From: Pseudazoarcus pumilus
GTDB lineage: Bacteria > Pseudomonadota > Gammaproteobacteria > Burkholderiales > Rhodocyclaceae
NCBI RefSeq assembly: GCF_002872475.1
Contig: NZ_CP025682.1
Coordinates: 2,852,001 to 2,916,000, forward strand
Reading direction: 5' to 3'
DNA length: 64,000 bases
In this document: one piece after another, positions 16,827 through 25,297 of the stretch
Layout of the letters: each line of letters begins with the position of its first letter
How positions within the stretch are numbered: position 1 is the first letter of the stretch
The notes under the pieces: model-generated
The model's database searches: none
Told to the model about the DNA's origin: nothing
The model's input: only the letters and a program-made list of their open reading frames with translations
Made by a program: the position numbers and the translations under genes

Positions 16827-18374
16827 ATGGCATCGCAACGGGGCGCCGACTCCAACTCCGACACACGGCCCGCCACGCGCAGCCTGACCGTGCGCCAGGC
16901 GGCGGTGACCCTGGTCATCGTCGTCGTACTGGGGCTGGTCGCCGGCGTAGTCGAGCTGTATTCGGACTGGCGCGCGATGCGCGGCGAGATCCGCGCCAGC
17001 ACCGAGCGCACGCTGCGCCTGGTGCAGGGCTCGGCCGCCGAGGCGGCCTTCCAGTTCAACGACGCGCTCGCCACCCAGGTCGTCGACGGCCTGTTCGCCT
17101 ATCCGGAGATGCGCCGCGTGGTATTGCGCGACAACTTCGACGGCATCATCGCCACGCGCGACCGTAGCGGCGAACGCCCGCAGGCCGGCGCGCTGGAGAG
17201 CTCGCTGTTTGGTGACGTCACCGACTATCGCGTGCCGCTCACCTACGAAGCGGTGCGTGGCGACATCACTGAAGTCGGCAGCCTCGATGTGGAACTGGAT
17301 GCAGACGTGATCGCCGCCAGCTTCATGCAGCGCGGCGGCGTGATCCTGACGGTCGGCCTGGTCAAGGCGTTGGTGATTTCGGCGCTGGTGGTGCTGATCT
17401 TCTATTTCATGATCACGCGCCCCTTGCTCGCGCTGCACCGCGCGATCACGCGCATCGACCCGACCCGTCCCGGCGCGTGGCCGCGCCCGGCGCTCCCCGG
17501 CCACGAACGCGACGAGCTGGGACAGATCGTCGGCAGCCTGGATGCGCTGATGCAGGCCTTCCAGCGCGGGCTGGAACAGCGCGACCAGGCGCGCGACGAG
17601 AACACGCGGCTGGGCGCCGAACTGGACGTGTCGCGCCGCATCCAGGAAATCCTGCTGCCCTCGCAGGCCGAACTCGATGCCATCGAAGGCCTGGAGATCG
17701 CCACCTACATGGAGCCGGCCAGCGAGGTCGGCGGCGATTACTACGACGTGCTCTCCCACGCCGGCGGCGTGCGCATCGGCATCGGCGACGTCACCGGCCA
17801 CGGCCTGGAGAGCGGGGTCGTCATGCTGATGACGCAAAGCGCCGTGCGTACCATGCTCACCAGCGAGGAAGCCGACATCGTGCGCGTCATGGAGGTGCTC
17901 AACAGCACCATCTACAACAATGTGCAGCGCATGGGCTGCGGCAAGAACCTCACGCTCGCCCTGCTCGACTACCACCCGACCGCGGACGGTGCGCCCGCGC
18001 GCGGGCGACTGCGCATCAGCGGCCAGCACGAATCGGTGATCGTCGCCCGCGCCAGCGGCGCCATCGAGGTCATCGACACGGACGAACTGGGTTTCCCGAT
18101 CGGACTGGTCGAACAGATGTCGGAATTCGTCGCCGAAATCACGCTCGACCTGGACAGCGACGACGTCGTCGTGCTCTACACCGACGGCATCACCGAGGCG
18201 GCCGACCCGGACGACCGCCTGTACGGACTCGAACGCCTCGTGGAGGTCGTCACCGCCCATCGCCGCGATTCGGCCGAGGCGCTCAAATGCGCGATCATCG
18301 ACGACGTCAAGCGTCACATCGGCACGCAGAAGCTCTACGATGACCTGACGCTGGTCATCCTCAGACAGAAGTGA
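16827..18374 (+). CDS. Membrane PP2C-type phosphatase with HAMP (SiaA-like)
   Basis: A 515-residue inner-membrane phosphatase. Span one is at about residues 25-45, a periplasmic sensor region of roughly 120 residues follows, span two is near 172-195, then a HAMP domain and a short coiled coil, and a SpoIIE-type PP2C domain from about residue 270 to the end. Metal-binding motifs are intact: GGDYYD, GDVTGHGLESG, YTDGITEA and the C-terminal DDLTLVI. It would remove phosphate from the STAS-like partner when the periplasmic domain is stimulated, as SiaA does for SiaC. It starts 4 bp after that partner and ends 14 bp before the periplasmic binding protein gene. Confidence 0.85.
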   Translation: MASQRGADSNSDTRPATRSLTVRQAAVTLVIVVVLGLVAGVVELYSDWRAMRGEIRASTERTLRLVQGSAAEAAFQFNDALATQVVDGLFAYPEMRRVVLRDNFDGIIATRDRSGERPQAGALESSLFGDVTDYRVPLTYEAVRGDITEVGSLDVELDADVIAASFMQRGGVILTVGLVKALVISALVVLIFYFMITRPLLALHRAITRIDPTRPGAWPRPALPGHERDELGQIVGSLDALMQAFQRGLEQRDQARDENTRLGAELDVSRRIQEILLPSQAELDAIEGLEIATYMEPASEVGGDYYDVLSHAGGVRIGIGDVTGHGLESGVVMLMTQSAVRTMLTSEEADIVRVMEVLNSTIYNNVQRMGCGKNLTLALLDYHPTADGAPARGRLRISGQHESVIVARASGAIEVIDTDELGFPIGLVEQMSEFVAEITLDLDSDDVVVLYTDGITEAADPDDRLYGLERLVEVVTAHRRDSAEALKCAIIDDVKRHIGTQKLYDDLTLVILRQK

Positions 18375-18388
18375 TTACGGAGTACAGG

Positions 18389-19135
18389 ATGCGATGGACC
18401 ACCCACCTGCTCGTCGCGCTGGCCGCCTTCGCGCTGGCCGGTGCCGCCAAGGCGCAGTCGCTGCAGGACTTCCGGTGGCTGACCGAGGAATACGCGCCCT
18501 ACAACTACACCGAGGACGGTGCGCTCAAGGGCATCGCCGTCGACATCCTGGTGGCGATGTGGGATCGGCTGGGTATCGAACGCGAGGTGTCCGACATCCA
18601 GGTGCTGCCCTGGGCGCGCGGCTACCGCATGGCGCAGGAGCGGCCCGGTCACTGCCTGTTCTCGACCACCGTGACCGATTCGCGCCGCGAGCTGTTCGCC
18701 TTCGTCGAACCCATCGTCGACACCCGCGTGGCCATCGTCGCGCCGCGCGGCGCGCTCGAAGTAGACTCGCCGACCGCACTGCGTGACGTGCCGGTAGGCG
18801 TCGTGCGCGAGGACATCGGCGAGTTGCTGCTGCAGGAAGCCGGCGTCGACAAGCGCCTTTCGCGCACCGATTCGGCGCGTTCGCTGGTGCGCATGCTCGA
18901 TGCCGGACGCTTCGCGGCCATCTCCTACAGTCTGGATACCGTGTGGTGGAACATGAAGGCCGCCGGCATCGACACCGCGAAATACGAGAACGTGCTCACG
19001 CTGACCGAGAGCGTGCTCGGTTTCGCCTGCCACAAGGACACCGACCCGGCGCTGCTGGCCCGCTTGCAAGGCGCGCTCGACGCACTGCGCGAAGACGGCA
19101 CGCTGGCGCGCATTCGCGCCCGCTACGTGGACTGA
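18389..19135 (+). CDS. Periplasmic solute-binding protein, family 3
   Basis: A 248-residue exported protein of the amino-acid binding (SBP_bac_3) fold. The signal peptide spans about residues 1-23 (LLVALAAFALAGAAKAQ) and the mature part begins with the usual strand FRWLTEEYAPYNYTEDGALKG. It lacks a neighbouring permease or ATPase. It follows the PP2C phosphatase in the same orientation, so it may present a ligand to that sensor rather than feed a transporter. The ATG at 18389 is chosen for its GGAG ribosome-binding site; a GTG at 18371 would add six residues. Its last 13 bases overlap the convergent histidine kinase gene. Ligand unknown. Confidence 0.78.
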   Translation: MRWTTHLLVALAAFALAGAAKAQSLQDFRWLTEEYAPYNYTEDGALKGIAVDILVAMWDRLGIEREVSDIQVLPWARGYRMAQERPGHCLFSTTVTDSRRELFAFVEPIVDTRVAIVAPRGALEVDSPTALRDVPVGVVREDIGELLLQEAGVDKRLSRTDSARSLVRMLDAGRFAAISYSLDTVWWNMKAAGIDTAKYENVLTLTESVLGFACHKDTDPALLARLQGALDALREDGTLARIRARYVD

Positions 19136-21594
19136 ACACCGCCCTGCCGCTGGGCCCTCACCCCATCGTCCTGCGAGTCGAGCCAGCGCGCGATCGCCGC
19201 GAACAACGCCTCCGGCTCCACCGGCTTGTGCAGCAGCGCGCTCACGCCGACGGCGGCGAGCGTATCGGGGTCGAGGGCGTCGGCGCGCCCGCTCATCAGC
19301 AGCACAGGCAGGTCGGCGCGCAGCGCGCGTACGGCACGCGCCAGTTCCATGCCGCTCATGCGCGGCATGGTCTGGTCGCTGAGGATCAGGTCGAAGACGA
19401 AGGGGTCGATGGCGACGCGTGCGCGCGCGGCCTCGCCGTCTTGCTCGACGGCGACGTCGAGGCCGCGCGCGGAAAGCAACTCGGCGAGAAAGCCGGTGAC
19501 CAGCGTCTCGTCGTCGACGACCAGCACGCGGCCGGACAGGGCATCGGGCGGCACGTCCGTGCCCTCCCGACGCGCGAGCTCGGGCGCGGCGCCGGCCGCC
19601 AGCGGGGGCAGGACGACGCGAAAACGGGTGCCGCGCCCGGCGCCCGTGTCGACCAGCACGTGGCCGCCATGCTCGTGCACGATGCCGTGCACGGTGGCCA
19701 GCCCCATGCCGCTGCCCTGACCAACCTCCTTGGTGGTGAAGAAGGGCTCGAACATGCGCTCGAATACCTCCGGCGCGATGCCGGGGCCGTCGTCGGCGAC
19801 GCTCAGCGACACATGCAGGCCGTCGATCTCACTGCGGCACGATGCGCACACTCCGCGCACCGGCGCGGCCGGCTCGACGGTCAGCCGCATGCGCCCGCAC
19901 CCGCCCAGCGCGTCGCGCGCGTTGATGCACAGGTTCATCAGCACCTGCTCGAGCTGTACCGGATCGGCCTGCACGCAGGTGTCGTTGGCGTCGACAGCGA
20001 CATCGAAACGCACCGACGAGGGCAGCATCGGCGCGAGAAAGCCCGCCATCTCGGCCGCCAGCGCGGCCAGTGCCACCGGGCGCGGTGTGCCGCGGCGTGC
20101 GCGGCTGAAGGTGAGCATCTGGCGGATCAGGTCGCGCGCACGCACGCTCGCGGCGTCGGCCTGCTCCAGATAGCGCGCCAGGCGCGCGTCGCCCTGCGCG
20201 GCCGGGTGTTCGGCGGCGAGCGCGAGATAGCCCTTGATGCCGGTCAGGATGTTGTTGAAGTCATGCGCGATGCCGCCGGCGAGATGGCCGATGGCTTCCA
20301 TCTTCTGCGCCTGTCGCAGCTGCGCCTCGAGCCGGGTGTGTTCGGCCTCGGCCTGCTTGGCGGCGGTGATATCGCGCAGATAACCGACGAAGAGGCGCCC
20401 CTCGGGCGCGTCGGCGACCGACACCGACAACTCGGCCGGGAACTCCTCGCCGTCGGCGCGCATCGCCGTGACCTCGACGCGGCGGCCGATGAAGGGCCCG
20501 CCGGCGCCGGCCAGATAGCGTGCCATGCCGTCGCGGTGGGCGGCGCGAAAGCGCTCCGGAATCAGCATCTCGGCCAGGTTGCGGCCGACGGCCTCGCGCG
20601 CGTCGAGCCCGAAGCAGGCCTCGGCGGCCGAGTTGAAGCCGCGGATGCAGCCGGCCTCGTCCATCGTCACGATGCAGTCGAGCGCGGCCTCGACGGTGGC
20701 ACGGTAGGCCTCCTCCGAGGCGCGCAAGACGCGGTCGGCGCGCTCGCGCGCCAGTTCCGCCGAAGCGCGCACGGCGAGGATCTTCATCACCGATTCGACG
20801 AAATCGGCGTCGGCCAGCGGGCGGCGCGACACGGCCGCGATCAGCCCCAGCGGACTGCCCGCCGCATCGGTGAGCGGGTAGCCGGCGTAGCTCTGCATGC
20901 CCAGCTCGGCGAATCCGTCGTCGCGCGGAAACTGCTCCAGCAGTCCTTCCGGGAAGATGCGGAACTGCTGGCCGACAACGCAGGCGCAGGGCGTGTTCTC
21001 GAGGTCGTAGTCGAAGTTCTCGCGCAGCTCGCCGTCCAGCCACGAGGCAAGCACGTGCATGCGACGGGCCGCGTCGTGGTCGCGCACGGCGATGAAGGCC
21101 CAGTCGGCGTCGACCAGCGTGGCGAGCAGGCGCGCCAGCTCGGGCAGCACCGCATCGCCATGTGCGGCCGACACGGCCAGCGAGGCTTGCCGCAGCGCAT
21201 CTTCGACGCGCTTGCGCCGCGTGATGTCGGTAGCCACGCCGGCCACCGCGCACGGTTCGCCGTCGCGTCCCGGCAACGGAAACTTGCTGACCAGATAGGT
21301 GCGCCGCTCGCCGCGCACGTCGATCGCTTCCTCGAAACTGACCATGCGCCGTTCGCGCAGCACCACGGCATCGTTGGCACGCAGGCGCGCGGCCGTCTCG
21401 CCGGGCAGGACCTCGTCGTCGCCACGGCCGAGGATGTCTTCGACCGGGCGACCGACCAGCCGGCAAAACTCGGCGTTGACGAAACGGTAGCGCCCGTCCG
21501 CGTCCTTCCAGAACACCACCGCGTCGGTGTGATCGAGGATGCGGTGCAGGTGGGTATCCGCAGGTGTGCGCCGCGCATCATGCATTTCGCCCAT
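19123..21594 (-). CDS. Hybrid sensor histidine kinase, PAS-GAF-PAS-HK-REC
   Basis: An 823-residue kinase with no membrane span, so it senses in the cytoplasm. Order of domains: PAS (about 10-130), GAF (about 140-295), PAS (about 305-430), histidine-kinase core with the H-box GGIAHDFNNILTG near residue 455, ATPase domain with DDGPGI and GSGMGLATVHGIV, and a C-terminal receiver (about 690-805) with phosphoacceptor in LILSDQTMP. The ATPase part has the CASC motif common in this kinase class. It lies 79 bp downstream of the response regulator gene on the same strand and has its own GGGAGGG site. Phosphate probably passes to the regulator directly or through the receiver; the signal is unknown. 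Confidence 0.87.
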   Translation of the reverse strand: MGEMHDARRTPADTHLHRILDHTDAVVFWKDADGRYRFVNAEFCRLVGRPVEDILGRGDDEVLPGETAARLRANDAVVLRERRMVSFEEAIDVRGERRTYLVSKFPLPGRDGEPCAVAGVATDITRRKRVEDALRQASLAVSAAHGDAVLPELARLLATLVDADWAFIAVRDHDAARRMHVLASWLDGELRENFDYDLENTPCACVVGQQFRIFPEGLLEQFPRDDGFAELGMQSYAGYPLTDAAGSPLGLIAAVSRRPLADADFVESVMKILAVRASAELARERADRVLRASEEAYRATVEAALDCIVTMDEAGCIRGFNSAAEACFGLDAREAVGRNLAEMLIPERFRAAHRDGMARYLAGAGGPFIGRRVEVTAMRADGEEFPAELSVSVADAPEGRLFVGYLRDITAAKQAEAEHTRLEAQLRQAQKMEAIGHLAGGIAHDFNNILTGIKGYLALAAEHPAAQGDARLARYLEQADAASVRARDLIRQMLTFSRARRGTPRPVALAALAAEMAGFLAPMLPSSVRFDVAVDANDTCVQADPVQLEQVLMNLCINARDALGGCGRMRLTVEPAAPVRGVCASCRSEIDGLHVSLSVADDGPGIAPEVFERMFEPFFTTKEVGQGSGMGLATVHGIVHEHGGHVLVDTGAGRGTRFRVVLPPLAAGAAPELARREGTDVPPDALSGRVLVVDDETLVTGFLAELLSARGLDVAVEQDGEAARARVAIDPFVFDLILSDQTMPRMSGMELARAVRALRADLPVLLMSGRADALDPDTLAAVGVSALLHKPVEPEALFAAIARWLDSQDDGVRAQRQGGVQST

Positions 21595-21654
21595 GGTCGC
21601 CCTCCCCGCATTGGATGTTCGCAGTCTAGGCGGGCCGCGGGCGGGCGCGGCGGC

Positions 21655-21667
21655 GGTTACACGACGG
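21655..21667. promoter_or_regulatory. 13-bp motif, copy A
   Basis: GGTTACACGACGG between the response regulator stop and the kinase gene. It matches copy B (22436-22448) upstream of the regulator at 12 of 13 bases. Both could be binding sites of the encoded regulator; they also sit in a short GTTAC/GTAAC inverted repeat here. Confidence 0.35.
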
Positions 21668-21673
21668 TAACAA

Positions 21674-22387
21674 TCAGGCGCCCGGCACGTACATGTAGCC
21701 GGCGCCGCGCACGGTGCGGATCAGGCGCGGATGCTCGGGGTCGGGCTCGATCTTGCGGCGCAGGCGCGCGATGCGGATGTCGATGGAGCGGTCGAAGGGC
21801 TCCCAGTCGCGGTTGCGCGTGAGGTTGAGCAGATCGTCGCGGCTGAGCACGCGCTCGGGCCGTTCGACGAAGGCGCGCAGCAAGTCGAACTCCATCGCGG
21901 TCAGCGCGATCTCGGCGCCGTCGGCGCCGAACAGCCGGCGCGAAGCCAGATCCAGCCGACACGCACCCACCGCCAGCGGTGCGGAAGGCGCCTCGCCGAC
22001 CGGCGGCGCGGCGGACTCGCCCATGCGGCGCATCACGCTCTTGACGCGGGCGAGCAGTTCGCGCGGCTCGAAGGGCTTGGCGACGTAATCGTCCGCGCCC
22101 AGTTCCAGGCCGACGATGCGGTCGACCACCTCGCCGGCGCCGGTGACCATCAGCACGCCCATCGCATGACGCTCGCGCAGATAGCGCAGCAGCGAGAAGC
22201 CGTCCTCGCCTGGCAGGCGCACGTCGAGCAGCGCGACGTCGGGTACCGAGTCGGCGAGCCGCTCGCGCATCTCGACGCCGCTGCCAGCCTCGATCACGTC
22301 GAAGCCGTGGCTGCCGAAATACTCGGCGAGCATGCGGCGGATATCGACATCGTCGTCGACGAGCAGGATGCGTCCCGCGCCTGCCAT
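21674..22387 (-). CDS. OmpR-family response regulator
   Basis: A 237-residue two-component regulator: receiver domain (about 5-120) with acidic pocket VDDD at residues 10-13 and phosphoacceptor Asp55 in LLDVRLPG, signalling residues in MVTGAGE and YVAKPFEPRE, and a C-terminal winged-helix DNA-binding domain (about 145-237) ending in RTVRGAGYMYVPG. The start at 22387 is preceded by GGAGGG; an extension to 22429 has no support. It leads a two-gene operon with the hybrid kinase and diverges from the diiron oxygenase gene 197 bp away, which makes that gene a plausible target. A -10-like TATAAT lies 32 bp upstream. Confidence 0.9.
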   Translation of the reverse strand: MAGAGRILLVDDDVDIRRMLAEYFGSHGFDVIEAGSGVEMRERLADSVPDVALLDVRLPGEDGFSLLRYLRERHAMGVLMVTGAGEVVDRIVGLELGADDYVAKPFEPRELLARVKSVMRRMGESAAPPVGEAPSAPLAVGACRLDLASRRLFGADGAEIALTAMEFDLLRAFVERPERVLSRDDLLNLTRNRDWEPFDRSIDIRIARLRRKIEPDPEHPRLIRTVRGAGYMYVPGA

Positions 22388-22418
22388 CGTCCCTCCGTTC
22401 TCGACGTTTTTCCCTTGA

Positions 22419-22424
22419 ATTATA
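22419..22424 (-). promoter_or_regulatory. Candidate -10 of the two-component operon
   Basis: TATAAT on the minus strand, 32 bp before the regulator ATG. No consensus -35 lies 16-18 bp upstream; instead the region carries the 13-bp motif copy B, which fits an activator-dependent promoter. Confidence 0.45.
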
Positions 22425-22435
22425 GGCAAGGCACG

Positions 22436-22448
22436 GGTTACGCGACGG
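22436..22448. promoter_or_regulatory. 13-bp motif, copy B
   Basis: GGTTACGCGACGG, 12 of 13 identical to copy A at 21655-21667. It lies just upstream of the TATAAT of the regulator operon and between it and the divergent oxygenase gene. A weaker related stretch (GTTACCCGCCG) follows near 22467. Confidence 0.4.
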
Positions 22449-22584
22449 ATACAAAAATGCGCCCGCGCGTTACCCGCCGAGGGGAAAGCGACATCGGCCG
22501 GATACGGCGCGCGCCGAACATGCGCCCCATCGACGCAGCCCGACCGGGGGCGTCGAGACCCGATCCAACGTGAGGAGAACCATC

Positions 22585-23538
22585 ATGCAAGCCACTGCCG
22601 TATCCACCGACCCGCGTTACGCCCGCTGCATCGAGGTGAGCAAGCGCGTGCGCTTCGACATCGACCGCGACGTGATCCGCGGGCGCGATTTCGATTTCAA
22701 CAAGAAATTCCTGCCCGACGGTCTGTCCAAGGTCGCTGCGCTGCCCTTCCTGCTGCCGGCCGAGCAGCGCTTCCTGTCGCAGGTGCAGGGGCGCAGCTAC
22801 GCCAACATCTTCGGTCTGGTCGAGCGCTTCATCGCCGCGCAGATCCTCGACGTGTCGGCCGAACACCGCTTCGGTGACCAGGTCGCGCTCGAAGCGCTGG
22901 TGCGCTTCACCGACGAGGAGATCAAGCACCAGGAGATGTTCCGCCGCCTCGAGCGCATGGCCGCCGCGGGGATGCCGGAAGGCTATGTCTTCGTGCCCGA
23001 GCCCAACGACGTCGCGCGCGCAGTCATGGCAGCGTCGAAGTGGGCCGTGCTGGGCCTGACCTGCCACATCGAGATGTTCGTACTCGCCCACTATCACAGC
23101 AGCATCGACCCGGATGAGCACCTGTCCGAACTGTGGAAGGACGTCTTCCTGCACCACGCGCGCGAGGAATCCCAGCACGCCATCCTCGACGAGATCGAAT
23201 GGCGCGCCGAGGACGCACGGCTGTCGGACGCCGAACGCGACGCCGCCGTCGACGACCTGATTGCGCTGGTCGGCGCCGTCGACGGCATCCTGCAGGCACA
23301 GGCGAAGGCCGACGCGGACTACTTCATCGCTTCACTCAACCGCAGCCTCGCGGCAGACGAGAAGGCGGCCATCCACGCCACCGTGCTGCGCGCCTACCGC
23401 TGGCAGTACATCGTCTCCGGCGTGCAGGACCCGCGCTTCACCGGCGTGCTCGGCGAACTCGTAAGCGATGCCCAGATGGCGCGCATCGGTGCGGCGCTGG
23501 CACCCATCGTCGAGGACGTTGGCCACGTGTTGCACTGA
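22585..23538 (+). CDS. Ferritin-like diiron oxygenase
   Basis: A 317-residue helical protein with the carboxylate-bridged diiron signature: an EEIKHQEMF motif (ExxH) near residue 112 and HAREESQHA (EESQH) near residue 195, plus further Glu and His residues on neighbouring helices. This pattern fits AurF-like N-oxygenases and related hydroxylases; membership is judged by eye. The start at 22585 has AGGAGA upstream. It diverges from a two-component system whose candidate binding motifs lie in the shared 197-bp region. No reductase or ferredoxin is nearby, so electrons must come from elsewhere. The substrate is unknown. Confidence 0.78.
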   Translation: MQATAVSTDPRYARCIEVSKRVRFDIDRDVIRGRDFDFNKKFLPDGLSKVAALPFLLPAEQRFLSQVQGRSYANIFGLVERFIAAQILDVSAEHRFGDQVALEALVRFTDEEIKHQEMFRRLERMAAAGMPEGYVFVPEPNDVARAVMAASKWAVLGLTCHIEMFVLAHYHSSIDPDEHLSELWKDVFLHHAREESQHAILDEIEWRAEDARLSDAERDAAVDDLIALVGAVDGILQAQAKADADYFIASLNRSLAADEKAAIHATVLRAYRWQYIVSGVQDPRFTGVLGELVSDAQMARIGAALAPIVEDVGHVLH

Positions 23539-23560
23539 ATATCTCAGCGCGACAAGAACA

Positions 23561-23592
23561 CAACGGTCGCAGGCTTCCCCCTGCGGCCGTTG
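23561..23592 (+). terminator. Strong hairpin after the diiron oxygenase
   Basis: CAACGGTCGCAGG (23561-23573) pairs with CCTGCGGCCGTTG (23580-23592) over 13 bp with one G-U pair and a 6-nt loop. There is no run of T after it, so it may be a Rho-assisted end or RNA-stabilising hairpin. It separates the oxygenase from amn. Confidence 0.55.
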
Positions 23593-23669
23593 TCGCATTC
23601 GCCGTGCTCGTCGCGACCTAGCTTCGAACGCACGGGTAAGATGGACGCACCGAATCCAAGGCCTGCAAC

Positions 23670-25169
23670 ATGCTCACCGAACCGCCCTACATCGCCCCTG
23701 CCGAATACGACGACGCCGATGCCGCACTCGCGCGCGTGACCGAGATCTACGAGGCCAACACCGCCTGGCTGCGCGAGGCGCTGCAGCGCTTCGTCGCCGG
23801 CGAGGATCTCGACCGCCATGTGCGCGCCTGCTACCCGTTCGTGCGGGTACGCGTCGACACCGTGGCGCGACCCGACTCGCGCCTGGCCTTCGGCTTCGTC
23901 GCAGGCACCGGCGTGTTCGAGACCACGCTGACGCGTCCGGATCTCTTCGCCGATTACTACCGTGAACAGTTCGAACTGCTGATCGCCAACCACGGCGTCA
24001 AGCTCGAGGTCGGAACCGGTACACAGCCGATTCCCGTGCATTTCGCGCTGGGCGGCGCGGAGCACTTCGACGGCACGCTCGACGTGGCGCGTCGCCAGCG
24101 CATGCGCGACCTGTTCGACCTGCCCAATCTGGCCGCGATGGACGACGGCATCGCCAACGGCACCTACGAGCCCGCGCCCGGCCACCCGGCGCCACTTGCG
24201 CTGTTCACGGCGCCGCGCGTCGACTACTCGCTGCAGCGACTGCGCCACTACGCCGGCAGCGACGCCGAGCACTTCCAGAACTTCGTGCTGTTCACCAACT
24301 ACCAGTTCTACATCGACGAGTTCGTCAAGCTCGGCCGCGCGCTGATGACGCAGAGCGACGACGCGCACGGCTACGAAGCCTTCGTCGAACCAGGCAACGT
24401 CGTCACGCGCCGCGCCGGGCTGCCCGCACAGCCGCGCGACGCGCTCGGTGTCGCGCCGCCGCGCATGCCGCAGATGCCGGCCTACCATCTGGTGCGCGGC
24501 GACCGCGCCGGCATCACCATGGTGAATATCGGCGTCGGGCCGGCCAACGCCAAGACCATCACCGATCACATCGCCGTGCTGCGCCCCCATGCCTGGCTGA
24601 TGCTGGGCCATTGCGCCGGCCTGCGTACCACGCAGAAGCTGGGCGACTACGTGCTGGCCCACGGCTACGTGCGCGAGGACCATGTGCTCGACGAAGACCT
24701 GCCGCCGTGGGTGCCCATCCCGGCGCTGGCCGAAATCCAGCTCGCGCTGGAAGCGGCCGTGGCCGAAGTCACGCAACTGTCGGGCTATGAACTCAAGCGC
24801 ATCATGCGCACCGGCACCGTCGCCAGCACCGACAACCGCAACTGGGAATTGCTTCCCTCGCACGGCAACCCGTCCGCGCCCGAGCGTCGCTTCAGCCAGA
24901 GCCGCGCGGTGGCGCTGGACATGGAATCGGCCACCGTCGCCGCCAACGGCTTTCGCTTCCGCGTGCCCTACGGCACCTTGCTGTGCGTCAGCGACAAGCC
25001 GCTGCACGGCGAGATCAAGCTGCCGGGCATGGCCGACACCTTCTACCGCGAGCGCGTCGACCAGCATCTGCGCATCGGCCTGCGCACCGTCGAACTGCTG
25101 CGCGAGCAGGGCATGGCCCGACTGCACAGCCGCAAGCTGCGCAGCTTCGCCGAGGTCGCGTTCCAGTAA
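23670..25169 (+). CDS. amn: AMP nucleosidase
   Basis: A 499-residue enzyme that splits AMP into adenine and ribose 5-phosphate, controlling the adenylate pool. Length and architecture match E. coli Amn: an N-terminal regulatory domain (about 1-180) and a C-terminal nucleoside-phosphorylase-like domain (about 280-490). Visible marks are GITMVNIGVGPANAKTITDH near residue 290, LMLGHCAGLR near 312 and the catalytic-region ALDMESATVAANGFRFRVP near 415, the Glu-Ser pair being typical of the phosphorylase superfamily. A -10-like TAAGAT lies 28 bp before the start. Downstream is a 128-bp AT-richer gap. With the HPRT at the left edge it supports active purine salvage. Confidence 0.95.
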   Translation: MLTEPPYIAPAEYDDADAALARVTEIYEANTAWLREALQRFVAGEDLDRHVRACYPFVRVRVDTVARPDSRLAFGFVAGTGVFETTLTRPDLFADYYREQFELLIANHGVKLEVGTGTQPIPVHFALGGAEHFDGTLDVARRQRMRDLFDLPNLAAMDDGIANGTYEPAPGHPAPLALFTAPRVDYSLQRLRHYAGSDAEHFQNFVLFTNYQFYIDEFVKLGRALMTQSDDAHGYEAFVEPGNVVTRRAGLPAQPRDALGVAPPRMPQMPAYHLVRGDRAGITMVNIGVGPANAKTITDHIAVLRPHAWLMLGHCAGLRTTQKLGDYVLAHGYVREDHVLDEDLPPWVPIPALAEIQLALEAAVAEVTQLSGYELKRIMRTGTVASTDNRNWELLPSHGNPSAPERRFSQSRAVALDMESATVAANGFRFRVPYGTLLCVSDKPLHGEIKLPGMADTFYRERVDQHLRIGLRTVELLREQGMARLHSRKLRSFAEVAFQ

Positions 25170-25191
25170 TCCGGCGCGAGAGAATTTCAAG

Positions 25192-25209
25192 TTGTAAGTT
25201 TTATGTAAG
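25192..25209. repeat. 11-bp-spaced direct repeat, Pho-box-like
   Basis: TTGTAAG and ATGTAAG (25192-25198 and 25203-25209) are separated by TTTT, giving the 11-bp period of a Pho box. Read on the minus strand it is CTTACAT-AAAA-CTTACAA, close to the enteric consensus. Its orientation points towards amn rather than the DsbA-like gene, so a role is doubtful. Confidence 0.3.
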
Positions 25210-25297
25210 GTTTGCGTGATTGCGCGGAACCGATAAGGGATAATGCGATCCACCCTTATCCGAACCACGACCGCGGGCGCACGAGGCCCGCCGAATC

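Noticed and set aside
18943-21822. Open frame of 959 residues on the plus strand
   Set aside because: It is antisense to the hybrid histidine kinase, which has complete domains on the other strand. The plus-strand product has no recognisable domain.
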